64,000 nt of DNA, from assembly GCF_014237835.1 (NCBI RefSeq), contig NZ_JACJVI010000015.1, positions 1 through 64,000 of the forward strand, in the 5' to 3' direction. Position 1 is the first letter of the stretch. The number at the start of each line of letters is the position of its first letter. A program made the translations under genes and the position numbers. Below, in pieces: positions 47,472 to 55,240 of this stretch. The stretch comes from Rhizobium sp. AQ_MP. Its GTDB lineage: Bacteria > Pseudomonadota > Alphaproteobacteria > Rhizobiales > Rhizobiaceae. The notes under the pieces are model-generated. The model was not told the DNA's origin. It saw nothing but the letters and a program-made list of their open reading frames with translations, and ran no database searches.

Positions 47472-47483
47472 CTCTCATGAGAG
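47472..47483. promoter_or_regulatory. 12-bp perfect palindrome upstream of traI
   Basis: CTCTCATGAGAG lies 20 bp before the traI start codon. Its position in the 5'-leader fits an operator; its binding protein is unknown. Confidence 0.4.
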
Positions 47484-47503
47484 TGAAACGAAGCGATGTG
47501 GTC

Positions 47504-47521
47504 CAGATACAAATCTGTTGA
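47504..47521. promoter_or_regulatory. Candidate TraR-box-like site upstream of traI
   Basis: AGATACAAATCTGTTGAA matches 10 of 18 positions of the Agrobacterium TraR box by hand and contains the partial dyad AGAT-ACA-AATCT. It sits about 52 bp upstream of traI, where a TraR box is expected, and shares TACAAATCTG with the site near traR copy 1. Confidence 0.4.
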
Positions 47522-47867
47522 ACGGCTGGGCTATCGGCAGATGTCGTGTGAGTCGGGACTTGTGCCACCGAGAGAATCGGTTTTGCTCGATATCACGGTC
47601 GTAATCCGAGCCGGCAATCGCCCGTGGAGCCAGGCTTTCCACGACAAATCTGTCACGCGCTCCCACGCACTTCCCCCAGGCAGGATACCCCAAGTGTCTG
47701 GTTTTAAAGGATCATTCTGGCAATGAGAAGTTTTTTAAGGCGGTCCTCCCATCCAAGTCGTTCCAGTCGCTCGGGGCTTCTTGCTTGCCAAGCGGGGGGA
47801 ATCGGATAACAGTCCCGATAATTTCCGGATTTACACGAAAATATCGTGACTAGAGGCTTCCTGGCAG

Positions 47868-49055
47868 ATGAATGTGAGACGCGCAATGCAGGATACGGTA
47901 ACAAGCTTTGCCGATATCATCCTCGAGCAGGGTGGCGAGATCTCGTCCAAGCTTGATATGCTGCGCATGGAGAAATTTCCGCCCAATGCACAAAAGACGC
48001 TTCGGCTGTTTCCTTTGGCGGAAGTTGCCCAGTTCGTCGGAGTATCACCGAGCTACCTGAAGAAGCTCCATTTGCAGGGCAAGGGTGTGGAACCGTCGGT
48101 AACCTCGACGGGCAGGCGATACTACACGGCATCGCAGATGGATGAATTGCGTGCCCTTCTCGACCGCGTCCCGCACCGGCGTGAAGGCGAGAAGCTTCAG
48201 GTCCTGGCCGTTGTCAACTTCAAGGGTGGTTCCGGCAAGACCACGACGTCTGCACATCTTGCTCAGTTCCTGGCATTGAGCGGCTACCGTGTGCTTGCCG
48301 TCGATCTCGACCCGCAGGCGTCGTTGACGGCGCTCTATGGAATCCAGCCCGAGCTGGACGAGAAGCCGTCATTTTACGAAGCCATCCGATATGATGACGG
48401 GCGCCGCTCGATTACCGAGATCATTCAGCCGACGAATTTTCCCAACCTGCATATCGTTCCGGCAAACCTGGAACTGCAGGAATACGAATACGAGACCCCG
48501 CTTGCCATGCAGCGCAAGGACTCGATGGATGGCAAGTTGTTTTATACGCGGATCGGCAAGGCGCTTGCTGAGGTCGATGATCAGTATGATGTGGTGGTCA
48601 TCGACTGCCCTCCCCAGCTTGGCTATCTGACGCTCACCGCATTGACGGCTGCGACCTCCGTCCTGATTACCGTGCATCCTCAGATGCTCGACATCATGTC
48701 GATGTCGCAGTTCCTTCTAATGCTTGGCGATATCCTGAAGAGTGTGGAGGGAGCCGGTGTCAATGTCAGCCTCGACTGGTTCCGCTATCTGATTACGCGG
48801 TTTGAGCCCATGGACGTACCACAGCAGCAGATGGTGGGCTTCATGCAGTCGATGTTTGCCCAGCAGATGATGAAGAACCACATGGTCAAGACGACAGCTG
48901 TTTCCGATGCGGGCTTGACCAAACAGACGCTCTACGAGGTCGAGCGGTCCCAGTTTACATCAGCGACCTATGACCGTGCACGTGAAGCCATGGATCTGGT
49001 CAATGGTGAAGTTATCGAGCTTCTGGAAAATTCTTGGGGGCGTCGTCGTGGGTGA
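47868..49055 (+). CDS. repA: Plasmid partitioning ATPase RepA
   Basis: A 395-residue ParA-type ATPase that segregates the plasmid and autorepresses repABC. An N-terminal helix-turn-helix (FPLAEVAQFVGVSPSYLKKL) precedes the deviant Walker A KGGSGKTTT (about 119-127) and the IDCPPQLGYLTL region. ATG 47868 gives the usual length; an ATG at 47886 is possible. A parS-like site lies 5 bp after the stop. Confidence 0.97.
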   Translation: MNVRRAMQDTVTSFADIILEQGGEISSKLDMLRMEKFPPNAQKTLRLFPLAEVAQFVGVSPSYLKKLHLQGKGVEPSVTSTGRRYYTASQMDELRALLDRVPHRREGEKLQVLAVVNFKGGSGKTTTSAHLAQFLALSGYRVLAVDLDPQASLTALYGIQPELDEKPSFYEAIRYDDGRRSITEIIQPTNFPNLHIVPANLELQEYEYETPLAMQRKDSMDGKLFYTRIGKALAEVDDQYDVVVIDCPPQLGYLTLTALTAATSVLITVHPQMLDIMSMSQFLLMLGDILKSVEGAGVNVSLDWFRYLITRFEPMDVPQQQMVGFMQSMFAQQMMKNHMVKTTAVSDAGLTKQTLYEVERSQFTSATYDRAREAMDLVNGEVIELLENSWGRRRG

Positions 49056-49059
49056 TCCG

Positions 49060-49074
49060 TTGTCAGCCGTACAA
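49060..49074. repeat. parS: parS-like centromere site 1 (repA-repB spacer)
   Basis: TTGTCAGCCGTACAA is an imperfect palindrome (TTGT...ACAA) resembling the repABC parS pattern with a GC centre. An identical 15-bp copy lies 120 bp past repC. RepB is the expected binding protein. Confidence 0.75.
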
Positions 49075-49129
49075 ATCGATGTTTTTCCCAAAGGTTTCAG
49101 GGTCTTGGGCCTTAAAAAGGACGAGTACA

Positions 49130-50107
49130 ATGGCGCGTAAGGACATCTTTGCCAATATCACCTCGACGGAAGGGCCACGAGTGGAGCGTCGGGCAACACC
49201 GGGCTATGCGAACAAGGGCGCCTCACGGTCGATGATCAGCTCGCTCAGCGAGCTCGCTGAAAAAGCGGCGATGGTGGATCAAACGCTGTCTGGTGAAGTG
49301 GTTGTCGAACTGGACCCAGTGCTGGTTGATGATTCCTTCGTCTCGGATCGCATGGGCGAAGACGAAGTGGCCTTTCAGGAGCTTGTCGAAGCCATCCGGG
49401 AACGCGGTCAAAATACACCCGTTTTGGTCCGCCCTCACCCCGACGCCAAGGACCGGTATCAGATCGTCTTCGGGCACCGACGCGTGCGTGCCGCCCGTCT
49501 GCTGAACCGTCCAGTCAAGGCGGTGGTCAAGACAGTGTCGGATACCGATCATGTGATCGCTCAGGGGCAGGAAAACTCCGCTCGGGAAAACCTCTCCTTC
49601 ATTGAGCGTGCGAGTTTTGCCCACCACTTGCAAGAGATCGGGCATGACCGACGCACAATCCAGCTTGCTCTGTCCGTTGATGGCGCGCTTTTAACCCGCA
49701 TGTTGTCCGTCACAAGCAGAGTGCCGCTTGAGGTGATCCAGGCGATCGGCTCGGCCAAGGGCATTGGTCGTGACCGTTGGCTTGATCTTGCTCAGACCGT
49801 TGAACGTCCGGATCTTCGCCGTGTGGCGCAGGCATCCGTTGTCGGGGAAGGTTTTGCCGATCTGCCATCCGAGGCGCGCTTCGAACGTCTCGTTCAGGAT
49901 CTGCGCAATGCGCGCAAGCCAGAGAAAAAAACGCGCCCGACAGGCAATTGGCAGTCGGAAGATGCGGCCGTAAGCGCCGAGTTCAAAGGTGCTGGCAAGA
50001 GTTACTCGATCTCCCTGAAGTCGCGGGAGGCCGTCAGTTTCGGTCGTTTCATTACCGAAAATCTGGAACGGCTTCATGCCGAGTTCAGAGCCCAGTCAAA
50101 GTCGTAA
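49130..50107 (+). CDS. repB: Plasmid partitioning protein RepB
   Basis: A 325-residue ParB-type DNA-binding protein. It opens MARKDIFANITSTEG, the typical RepB start. The ParB box GQNTPVLVRPHPD...YQIVFGHRRVRAARLL and the following ENSARENLSFIERASFAHHL are clear. It should bind the parS-like sites. ATG 49130 is chosen because the upstream in-frame extension overlaps the parS-like site and is not conserved. Confidence 0.97.
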   Translation: MARKDIFANITSTEGPRVERRATPGYANKGASRSMISSLSELAEKAAMVDQTLSGEVVVELDPVLVDDSFVSDRMGEDEVAFQELVEAIRERGQNTPVLVRPHPDAKDRYQIVFGHRRVRAARLLNRPVKAVVKTVSDTDHVIAQGQENSARENLSFIERASFAHHLQEIGHDRRTIQLALSVDGALLTRMLSVTSRVPLEVIQAIGSAKGIGRDRWLDLAQTVERPDLRRVAQASVVGEGFADLPSEARFERLVQDLRNARKPEKKTRPTGNWQSEDAAVSAEFKGAGKSYSISLKSREAVSFGRFITENLERLHAEFRAQSKS

Positions 50108-50124
50108 GGAGAAGAAACGCAAAA

Positions 50125-50176
50125 GAAAAAGGCCCCCTAAGCGTCGCCGCCCTGGAAGCCTTCCTCATATCCTAGC
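50125..50176 (-). ncRNA. repB-repC intergenic antisense RNA (ctRNA), incompatibility determinant
   Basis: On the minus strand a promoter is readable: TTGACT (50206-50211), 17 bases, GATTCT (50183-50188). About 50 bases downstream come a stem with arms GGCTTCC and GGGGGCC (with G-T pairs) and a TTTTTC run ending near 50125. Size, position and orientation match ctRNAs that repress repC in repABC plasmids. The exact ends are estimates. Confidence 0.75.
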
Positions 50177-50271
50177 AGAATGAGAATCGCATCTCCGGGG
50201 AGTTCAGTCAAGAGTCTTTGGCACCGTTTTTGGTGAGCACTTTTCTGTTGCCTTCAAGAAGGTGAAGAAAA

Positions 50272-51486
50272 ATGCACAGGCATTCCATAACCACGCCCTT
50301 CGGGCGGGGATCAGTCAAACTCGACCATGTGAGCCGTCAGTTCGAGGCGGCACAAGCCAAAGAGGGTCTCACTGCCGATAAGTGGAAGGTGTTTCGTGAT
50401 GTTTGCGAAGCACGCCATTCCATCGGCATTCCGGATCGGGCTTTGACAGTTCTCGACGCCCTGTTGAGCTTTTATCCGCAAAGCGATTTGTCGGAAGAAG
50501 CCGGCCTGATCGTCTTTCCGTCCAACGCGCAACTTTGCCTTCGCGCCCATGGAATGGCTGACGCGACGCTGAGACGGCACCTGGCGCTTCTGATCGATGC
50601 AGGTCTGATTTCCCGCAAGGACAGCCCAAACGGCAAACGCTACGCCCACAAGTCACGTGACGGGCGCGTTGAAGATGCGTTCGGGTTTTCGCTGGCGCCG
50701 CTTCTTGCCCGCAGGGACGAGCTTGCGCACCTGGCCCAGCAAGTGGTGGCCGACCGCCGGCGCCTGCAGCTAGCGAAAGAGGCCATCACCATCACAAGAC
50801 GAGACGTTCGCAAGCTCATTACTGCAGCCTTGGAAGAAGGCGCTGGCGGCGATTGGCACATGCTCGAGGAAGCCTATTTACAGATTGTCGCACAGCTTCC
50901 ACGAAGCCTGACGATCGCGGTTGCCGAGAACTGCCTCCAGAAACTGACGGCCTTGCACCAGGAGGTATCTAGCCTTTTGAAAATGCAGCTTATTTCTCAA
51001 AATATGAGCGGCAATGGCGCTGAAAATGAGCGTCATATACAGAATTCAAATACCGAATCTAGCTATGAACTTGAACCTAGCTCTAGAAAAGAGCAGGGCG
51101 AAAGCCCGAGGCTGGAGCTGAAAGCGAAGCGCGAACCGATAAAGGCGTTTCCTCTCGCAATGGTGCTGAAGGCTTGCCCGCAGATTGTCGACTATGGGCC
51201 CAGCGGCGCGATTGGGTCGTGGCGCGAGTTGATGCAAGCCGCCGTGGTTGTCCGCTCGATGTTGGGGATAAGTCCGTCAGCTTACCAGGATGCCTGCGAG
51301 ACCATGGGGCCGGAAAATGCAGCGGCAGCCGTTGCTGCCATCCTTGAGCGCGCAGGGCATATCAATTCGGCGGGCGGTTACCTTCGCGATCTGACCCGAC
51401 GCGCAGCGCGGGGCGAATTCTCACTGGGGCCAATGATTATGGCTTTGATGCGGGCAAATGGGGAGGTGCGGTTGGCAACCGGTTAG
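50272..51486 (+). CDS. repC: Replication initiator RepC
   Basis: A 404-residue RepC, the essential replication initiator of repABC plasmids. The N-terminus (HSITTPFGRGSVKLDHVSRQ) and the DNA-binding region (MADATLRRHLALLIDAGLIS) are typical, as is the C-terminal YLRDLTRRAARGEFSLGPM. The plasmid origin is thought to lie inside repC in this family. AAGGTGAAG precedes the ATG. It is controlled post-transcriptionally by the upstream ctRNA. Confidence 0.97.
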   Translation: MHRHSITTPFGRGSVKLDHVSRQFEAAQAKEGLTADKWKVFRDVCEARHSIGIPDRALTVLDALLSFYPQSDLSEEAGLIVFPSNAQLCLRAHGMADATLRRHLALLIDAGLISRKDSPNGKRYAHKSRDGRVEDAFGFSLAPLLARRDELAHLAQQVVADRRRLQLAKEAITITRRDVRKLITAALEEGAGGDWHMLEEAYLQIVAQLPRSLTIAVAENCLQKLTALHQEVSSLLKMQLISQNMSGNGAENERHIQNSNTESSYELEPSSRKEQGESPRLELKAKREPIKAFPLAMVLKACPQIVDYGPSGAIGSWRELMQAAVVVRSMLGISPSAYQDACETMGPENAAAAVAAILERAGHINSAGGYLRDLTRRAARGEFSLGPMIMALMRANGEVRLATG

Positions 51487-51700
51487 GGGATAAGCGACGA
51501 CCGGGCAGAGTCTTGCTATCATCAAGTTGATGGCAATGGGAGCCGATCCAGGTGAAAAAACAATGAGACTGGAACCCATAGAGGGCGATTTGATCTGCTG
51601 GTTGATTGTCAGCCGTACAAACCGGCATTTTATCACGAGTAATCAGATGTTTACGGGTCGCTGAGGACGTCTTATTTGGAGCCGGTCGTTCCTGAGATAT
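51487..51700. other. repC downstream region with second parS-like site
   Basis: No gene. The only recognised signal is the second parS-like copy at 51606-51620. Confidence 0.6.
51606..51620. repeat. parS: parS-like centromere site 2 (downstream of repC)
   Basis: TTGTCAGCCGTACAA, an exact copy of the site in the repA-repB spacer 2.5 kb away. repABC plasmids often carry parS sites both inside and just after the operon. Confidence 0.75.
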
Positions 51701-52122
51701 ATCACTTCATCTTGTCGGCACCGCTAGACTTGATGCGGCCCAGAGGAATGGAAAGAGCGGGTAGGGGAGGGGCCCAATCTGCCAGGACGGGCGATTTCGG
51801 CTTAGCTGTTCGATCCTGAGGCTCGCGATTGCACTATGGCGCCTGCCGCTCGAGGCAGAGGTGATAATCAGGATCGCGTCTTCTGAGATCTCACAAGGTC
51901 TCAGGCGTGCAGGTCGCGATCAGTCTGAACAAAATATCGCCCGGTCAAGGCCTTGGCGATTTTGCGCTTCCTTGGCTGCGGTGTCGCACGAACGGCAAGC
52001 CGGATTGCTGAACTGAGGGCAGGGGACGGTAAGGTCTTGATGGCCTGGTATAGCGATCCAGCGTAAGCGGTTAGACGCCCCCACGTAGCGGCGCGGAACG
52101 ATATGGTGCGCAGTTTCCTCAC
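51701..52122 (-). pseudogene. Tyrosine-recombinase (integrase) remnant A
   Basis: Frameshifted pieces of a phage-type site-specific integrase. The clearest are FRAATWGRLTA, PALSSAIRLAVRATPQPRKR and KALTG; then, in another frame, AILIITSASSGRRHSAIASL (the family has FASGGRRRSE here) and PLPALSIPLGRIKSSGADK. The N-terminus and the catalytic Tyr end are missing. The same family is represented by remnant B 0.5 kb away. Confidence 0.75.
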
Positions 52123-52142
52123 GAATCTTCTGGGGGAGTCCT

Positions 52143-52340
52143 ATGAGCGACAGTGTGAATCAGGCCCGAGCATTTGAGGTTTTAATAGCAACGCCAATAC
52201 GGTCGCGCGTGTACCGCGAGATTCGTCGGATGACGACAAGGCTCAGCTGGTTTCGGAAGCTCTTTTGCCATGGACCAATACGTCAGCCATTGCGTGCGCG
52301 GCTGGACTTAATCCCTCGGCCAGCGCACCGTCCCAAGCGA
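52143..52340 (+). pseudogene. IS66-family orfA (TnpA) remnant
   Basis: After a good ribosome site (GGGGGAG) the frame starts MSDSVNQARAFEVL. It continues after a frameshift with RDSSDDDKAQLVSEALLPWT and NTSAIACAAGLNPS, corresponding to the helix-turn-helix of IS66 TnpA. It is short, frameshifted, and lacks tnpB/tnpC neighbours. Confidence 0.6.
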
Positions 52341-52625
52341 CGATTTCGATCAACCAAGCCCTGAAGTATCTGGAACACGTCTGACAGACGATGGAGCCTC
52401 GTCAACAATGACAAGTTCGTCTCTGTGACCCGCCAGGTAGAGCTTCGGCTCCGACAGTTTGGGGCGGTTTGCCTCTGATTCGAGATCGAGATAGATTGAA
52501 GGTTGGGTTTCTGCGATATGGAGTTTGAGGATTGTCTTGCCGGCTTGGCGGGGACCCGATAGTGCAACCGCAGAACTATGGTTCCCAAGATGTAGGAGTT
52601 TGGCTTCGATTCTACGTTTGATAAT
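52283..52625 (-). pseudogene. AAA ATPase (AAA_14/DUF4143 type) N-terminal remnant
   Basis: The minus strand reads IIKRRIEAKLLHLGNHSSAV, ALSGPRQAGKTILKLHIAET (Walker A GPRQAGKT) and QPSIYLDLESEANRPKLSEP, then YLAGHRDELVIVDEAPSS (Walker B region). A frameshift follows; the other frame carries SDVFQILQGLVDRNRRLG. The start codon is missing (ATT in place of ATG) and the C-terminal DUF4143 domain is gone. Intact relatives are single-gene ATPases of unclear role. Confidence 0.75.
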
Positions 52626-52649
52626 CCTTGCATTTATGAAGCATTATTC

Positions 52650-53690
52650 AGTAACTGCAAGGATGAGCGATGGCGGGATTGCTTCATCGCCTCGCAAAGC
52701 GGAATGCTGCGGTTTGCAGCCTCGGTGAAATAACCCGCACGTAAGCCGGGTGCTGAAAACTCCCGTGGCTCTCCAACCCAGCCATGTTCGCCCGCTGCTT
52801 GACGATCGCGTTTACCGGTTCCGGCTCCAGCGCGCGTTTTGACACATTGCCCTAGCGATCAACCTTCCTGAACACGCTGCCACTCTCTATCCTCGCCACT
52901 TCGATCCAGACATCCAGCACCTCGACGGACCTGCCATTGAGATAAACGACCTCATCGTGATCGGCGCCTGAGGTTTTGGTGGTTTTGGTGCGGCCAAGAT
53001 GGATGCCGCGAGGGGGAGGGGAGGGCCGTCCTCCGTCTCGATCCGAGGTTCTACGGTAATTTTCTCCAGTCACAATCCAGCAAACTCACTGCGGCGACCG
53101 CCAGAGGCGAAGGCGACCATCATGATTGCCCGATTTCGACTATCGTTGAGGCTGCCGGTGGTGCAGTAGTCGCCAGTATTTTTGCCAACACGTCGCGGGG
53201 CACCGCTTTGGCACTGTTCCGCGTTCGTGGCCTGGACGGCGAGATCAAGATGCCAGCCGTCGCAGCACGGTGTCCGGCGCATTCGGCCAGGCGGTACGCA
53301 AGGATCCCTGATCGAAGAGGTTTTGGGAGACGCCTTCCAGCTTACCATGGTCAGAATCTACCTTTCGCTTCTCCGGATTGCACCAGTGCACAACGAACTT
53401 CAGAAGCATCGCCTCTGTCGCCGGCCAGATCAGCGACTTTCCGGTGGCGGCAAGGGTCCGAGCCTGTAAATTGCATTATCTGGTGTCAGGGCGTGGAGCG
53501 TGTTTGCGCCCATGGCCTCGTTGACCAGATGGTTTAAGGTTTCGGGGGCCTCGTCGGTAAGCAGCCCGGCAAGGTCGTCGCGTCGCTCCATTGGCAGAAC
53601 GGCGGCGATCGTATCAAGTTCTTCGGCGCGACGGTCGACCGGTGACTTTTGGGTTGAAGGTTGCAAGCGTAGTTCCAAAAGCACGCTTCA
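52650..53690 (-). pseudogene. Tyrosine-recombinase (integrase) remnant B
   Basis: Consecutive fragments of one integrase in several frames. They are LAGLLTDEAPETLNHLVNEA and MGANTLHALTPD (N-terminal domain), AWPNAPDTVLRRLAS then a stop, NDSRNRAIMMVAFASGGRRS (catalytic Arg region), IHLGRTKTTKTSGADHDEVV, VFRKVDR, and NAIVKQRANMAGLE near the end. Stops, frameshifts and an internal deletion make it dead. The family is common on rhizobial plasmids. Confidence 0.8.
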
Positions 53691-54153
53691 AGACAGCGCT
53701 GCGCCGTCCAACCAACGGCACAATTTTCCTGATGAATCGAATCAATACTGCTCGATAAGGGGTATGAGACGCGTCATTAGGTTCTAAACCCTCGATTGGG
53801 AGCGTCTCACATATGAAAAGCCCACTCAAATGATACACTGATTTGCGTCTCATGGAGATTGTCTCAGCGCGTATACATCAACGAGACATCTGCGGAGGCA
53901 GGGCCGTAAGGGTTGGCTGTGGATGGCAAAGCTCAGTAGGTTGCATACCCAGAGCGTCATCGATGGGACGATGAGCTGCGAATACAGGTTCAATGTCGAC
54001 CGTAGGCAACTCCCTATTGGTCGCGCATGCATGACGGTGAACCCGCTGGTCGACATTGCGGATTCCTAAGACTCGCGAGAAGCGGCTTTTAGCCTGCGCC
54101 GGCGCGCAATAGTTGACTTGACTGATGCTATCGACCGGGCGACAAGTTAACGT
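53691..54153. other. Integrase-upstream region with short repeats, no gene
   Basis: It contains TGAGACGC (53765-53772) and its inverted copies GCGTCTCA (53802-53809 and 53845-53852), plus GTCTCA at 53861. The rest shows nothing recognisable. Confidence 0.5.
53765..53866. repeat. Cluster of TGAGACGC/GCGTCTCA repeats
   Basis: One direct and two inverted copies of the octamer, plus a partial copy, within 102 bp upstream of the dead integrase gene. They could be integrase arm sites, an old att region, or an operator array. Confidence 0.5.
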
Positions 54154-54315
54154 ATGGAAGAAACTTCTGAAAAGCCCCGCCGCAGGCAGATCGTCGGCAT
54201 CAGCCTGTCCCCCGAAATGGCGGCCGCTGTGAAAACGGAGGCTGCTCGCCGGAAGCTGTCAATACGAAAGCTATTTGAGGAGCTTTGGGCGGATTACGAG
54301 GCTAAGAACTCCTGA
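54154..54315 (+). CDS. Small ribbon-helix-helix-like protein
   Basis: 53 residues, basic N-terminus (MEETSEKPRRRQIVGISLSP) then a likely helix pair (EMAAAVKTEAARRKLSIRKLFEELW), as in CopG/Arc-type DNA-binding proteins. It is convergent with the restriction enzyme gene, whose end lies 10 bp away. It may be a regulator or half of a lost toxin-antitoxin pair; no partner is seen. Confidence 0.6.
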   Translation: MEETSEKPRRRQIVGISLSPEMAAAVKTEAARRKLSIRKLFEELWADYEAKNS

Positions 54316-54325
54316 GCGATCCCTA

Positions 54326-55240
54326 TCAGGGTTTCGTGCTGGCAATCCAGTCTGTCAGAGCCACGAGGTCATGTGCCCAGAATATGGTTAGGCCGCGATC
54401 CTGCGCGTCGATGAGATTGTGCAGCTTGTACACCCCAGATAGCATAGCGCTTGGGACAACCTGGCGCAGGCCAAAATCGGTCTTCCAGCTTTGTGCCTTA
54501 ACCGCTGCGTCATTGTTCAGACGCTTCACGGAATTCGTCGACGAGTTCGACACCTTGCACTCGATCGGCATGACGCGATGATCGTGCAGCCGCACGATGA
54601 TGTCGCCCTTGCGTGTACCTAGTTTACTTTCGCCGCAGAACTCTCCAGGCGCAGGAGCACCAGAGATGTTGACGATTGTGCGCGATGGCACCTCCGTGAA
54701 GCCCAGCGCACGTAGAGCGGCCTTTACTGTCGCTTCTTGCTGCTCTTTTCCCTTGGTTCGACGTCCAGTTTGCGTTTTGCTTGCCGCGATCAGCGCGGCC
54801 GATGCTACAACTGCCGCATTGCGCTCCGCTTCAGTCGGCTCACGACCTTCGACCACCCAAGCAAAGCGCCGGCGGTCGAGCACCTGACGTACAACGGTGA
54901 TCAGCCGTGCTACATCAGCCGGCGACCGTTGGAGATGACTCTTTGAAAGAGACTTGGCATCTGCCAGCACCTTGTAATCGTCCGTCGAGATCGGCGGTGC
55001 GGCAAGGTAGCGAAAGGCTTCCAGTAAATGGGGTTCTCCCAAGACATCGAGCGCGGGGGTATCGAGATCGGTCAGGTCGACCGTTGTTTCCAGCAATTCT
55101 TCGACATACCCCTGATACAGGTCGAAGGCTTCGAGGTAGTCCTCAAGGGGTTCTTCGAGACGTTCCTTGGTGAAGGCGGCACTGGCTTTCAGGCGGTCGG
55201 CTTCGAACTGCTCGGCGGTCCAGACAGGAGGTTCAATCAT
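54326..55240 (-). CDS. XamI-family type II restriction endonuclease
   Basis: A 304-residue protein of the XamI restriction endonuclease family. Recognisable regions are WTAEQFEADRLKASAAFTKE, ARLITVVRQVLDRRRFAWVV and a C-terminal nuclease-like core with GESKLGTRKGDIIVRLHDHR and MPIECKVSNSSTNSVKRLNN (Asp and Glu-x-Lys). XamI cuts GTCGAC; the specificity here is inferred from family only. ATG 55240 overlaps the methyltransferase stop (ATGA), so the two are translated together. Confidence 0.87.
   Translation of the reverse strand: MIEPPVWTAEQFEADRLKASAAFTKERLEEPLEDYLEAFDLYQGYVEELLETTVDLTDLDTPALDVLGEPHLLEAFRYLAAPPISTDDYKVLADAKSLSKSHLQRSPADVARLITVVRQVLDRRRFAWVVEGREPTEAERNAAVVASAALIAASKTQTGRRTKGKEQQEATVKAALRALGFTEVPSRTIVNISGAPAPGEFCGESKLGTRKGDIIVRLHDHRVMPIECKVSNSSTNSVKRLNNDAAVKAQSWKTDFGLRQVVPSAMLSGVYKLHNLIDAQDRGLTIFWAHDLVALTDWIASTKP

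Larger units (their letters stand above)
47453..47867. other. Divergent control region between traI-trb and repABC
   Basis: No gene. In Ti plasmids the equivalent region lets TraR activate both traI-trb and repABC, coupling copy number to quorum sensing. It contains a 12-bp palindrome near traI and one TraR-box-like site. Confidence 0.6.

Noticed and set aside
52143-52364. Open frame as an intact protein
   Set aside because: A frameshift is needed to follow the IS66 TnpA similarity; the first frame alone is not conserved.
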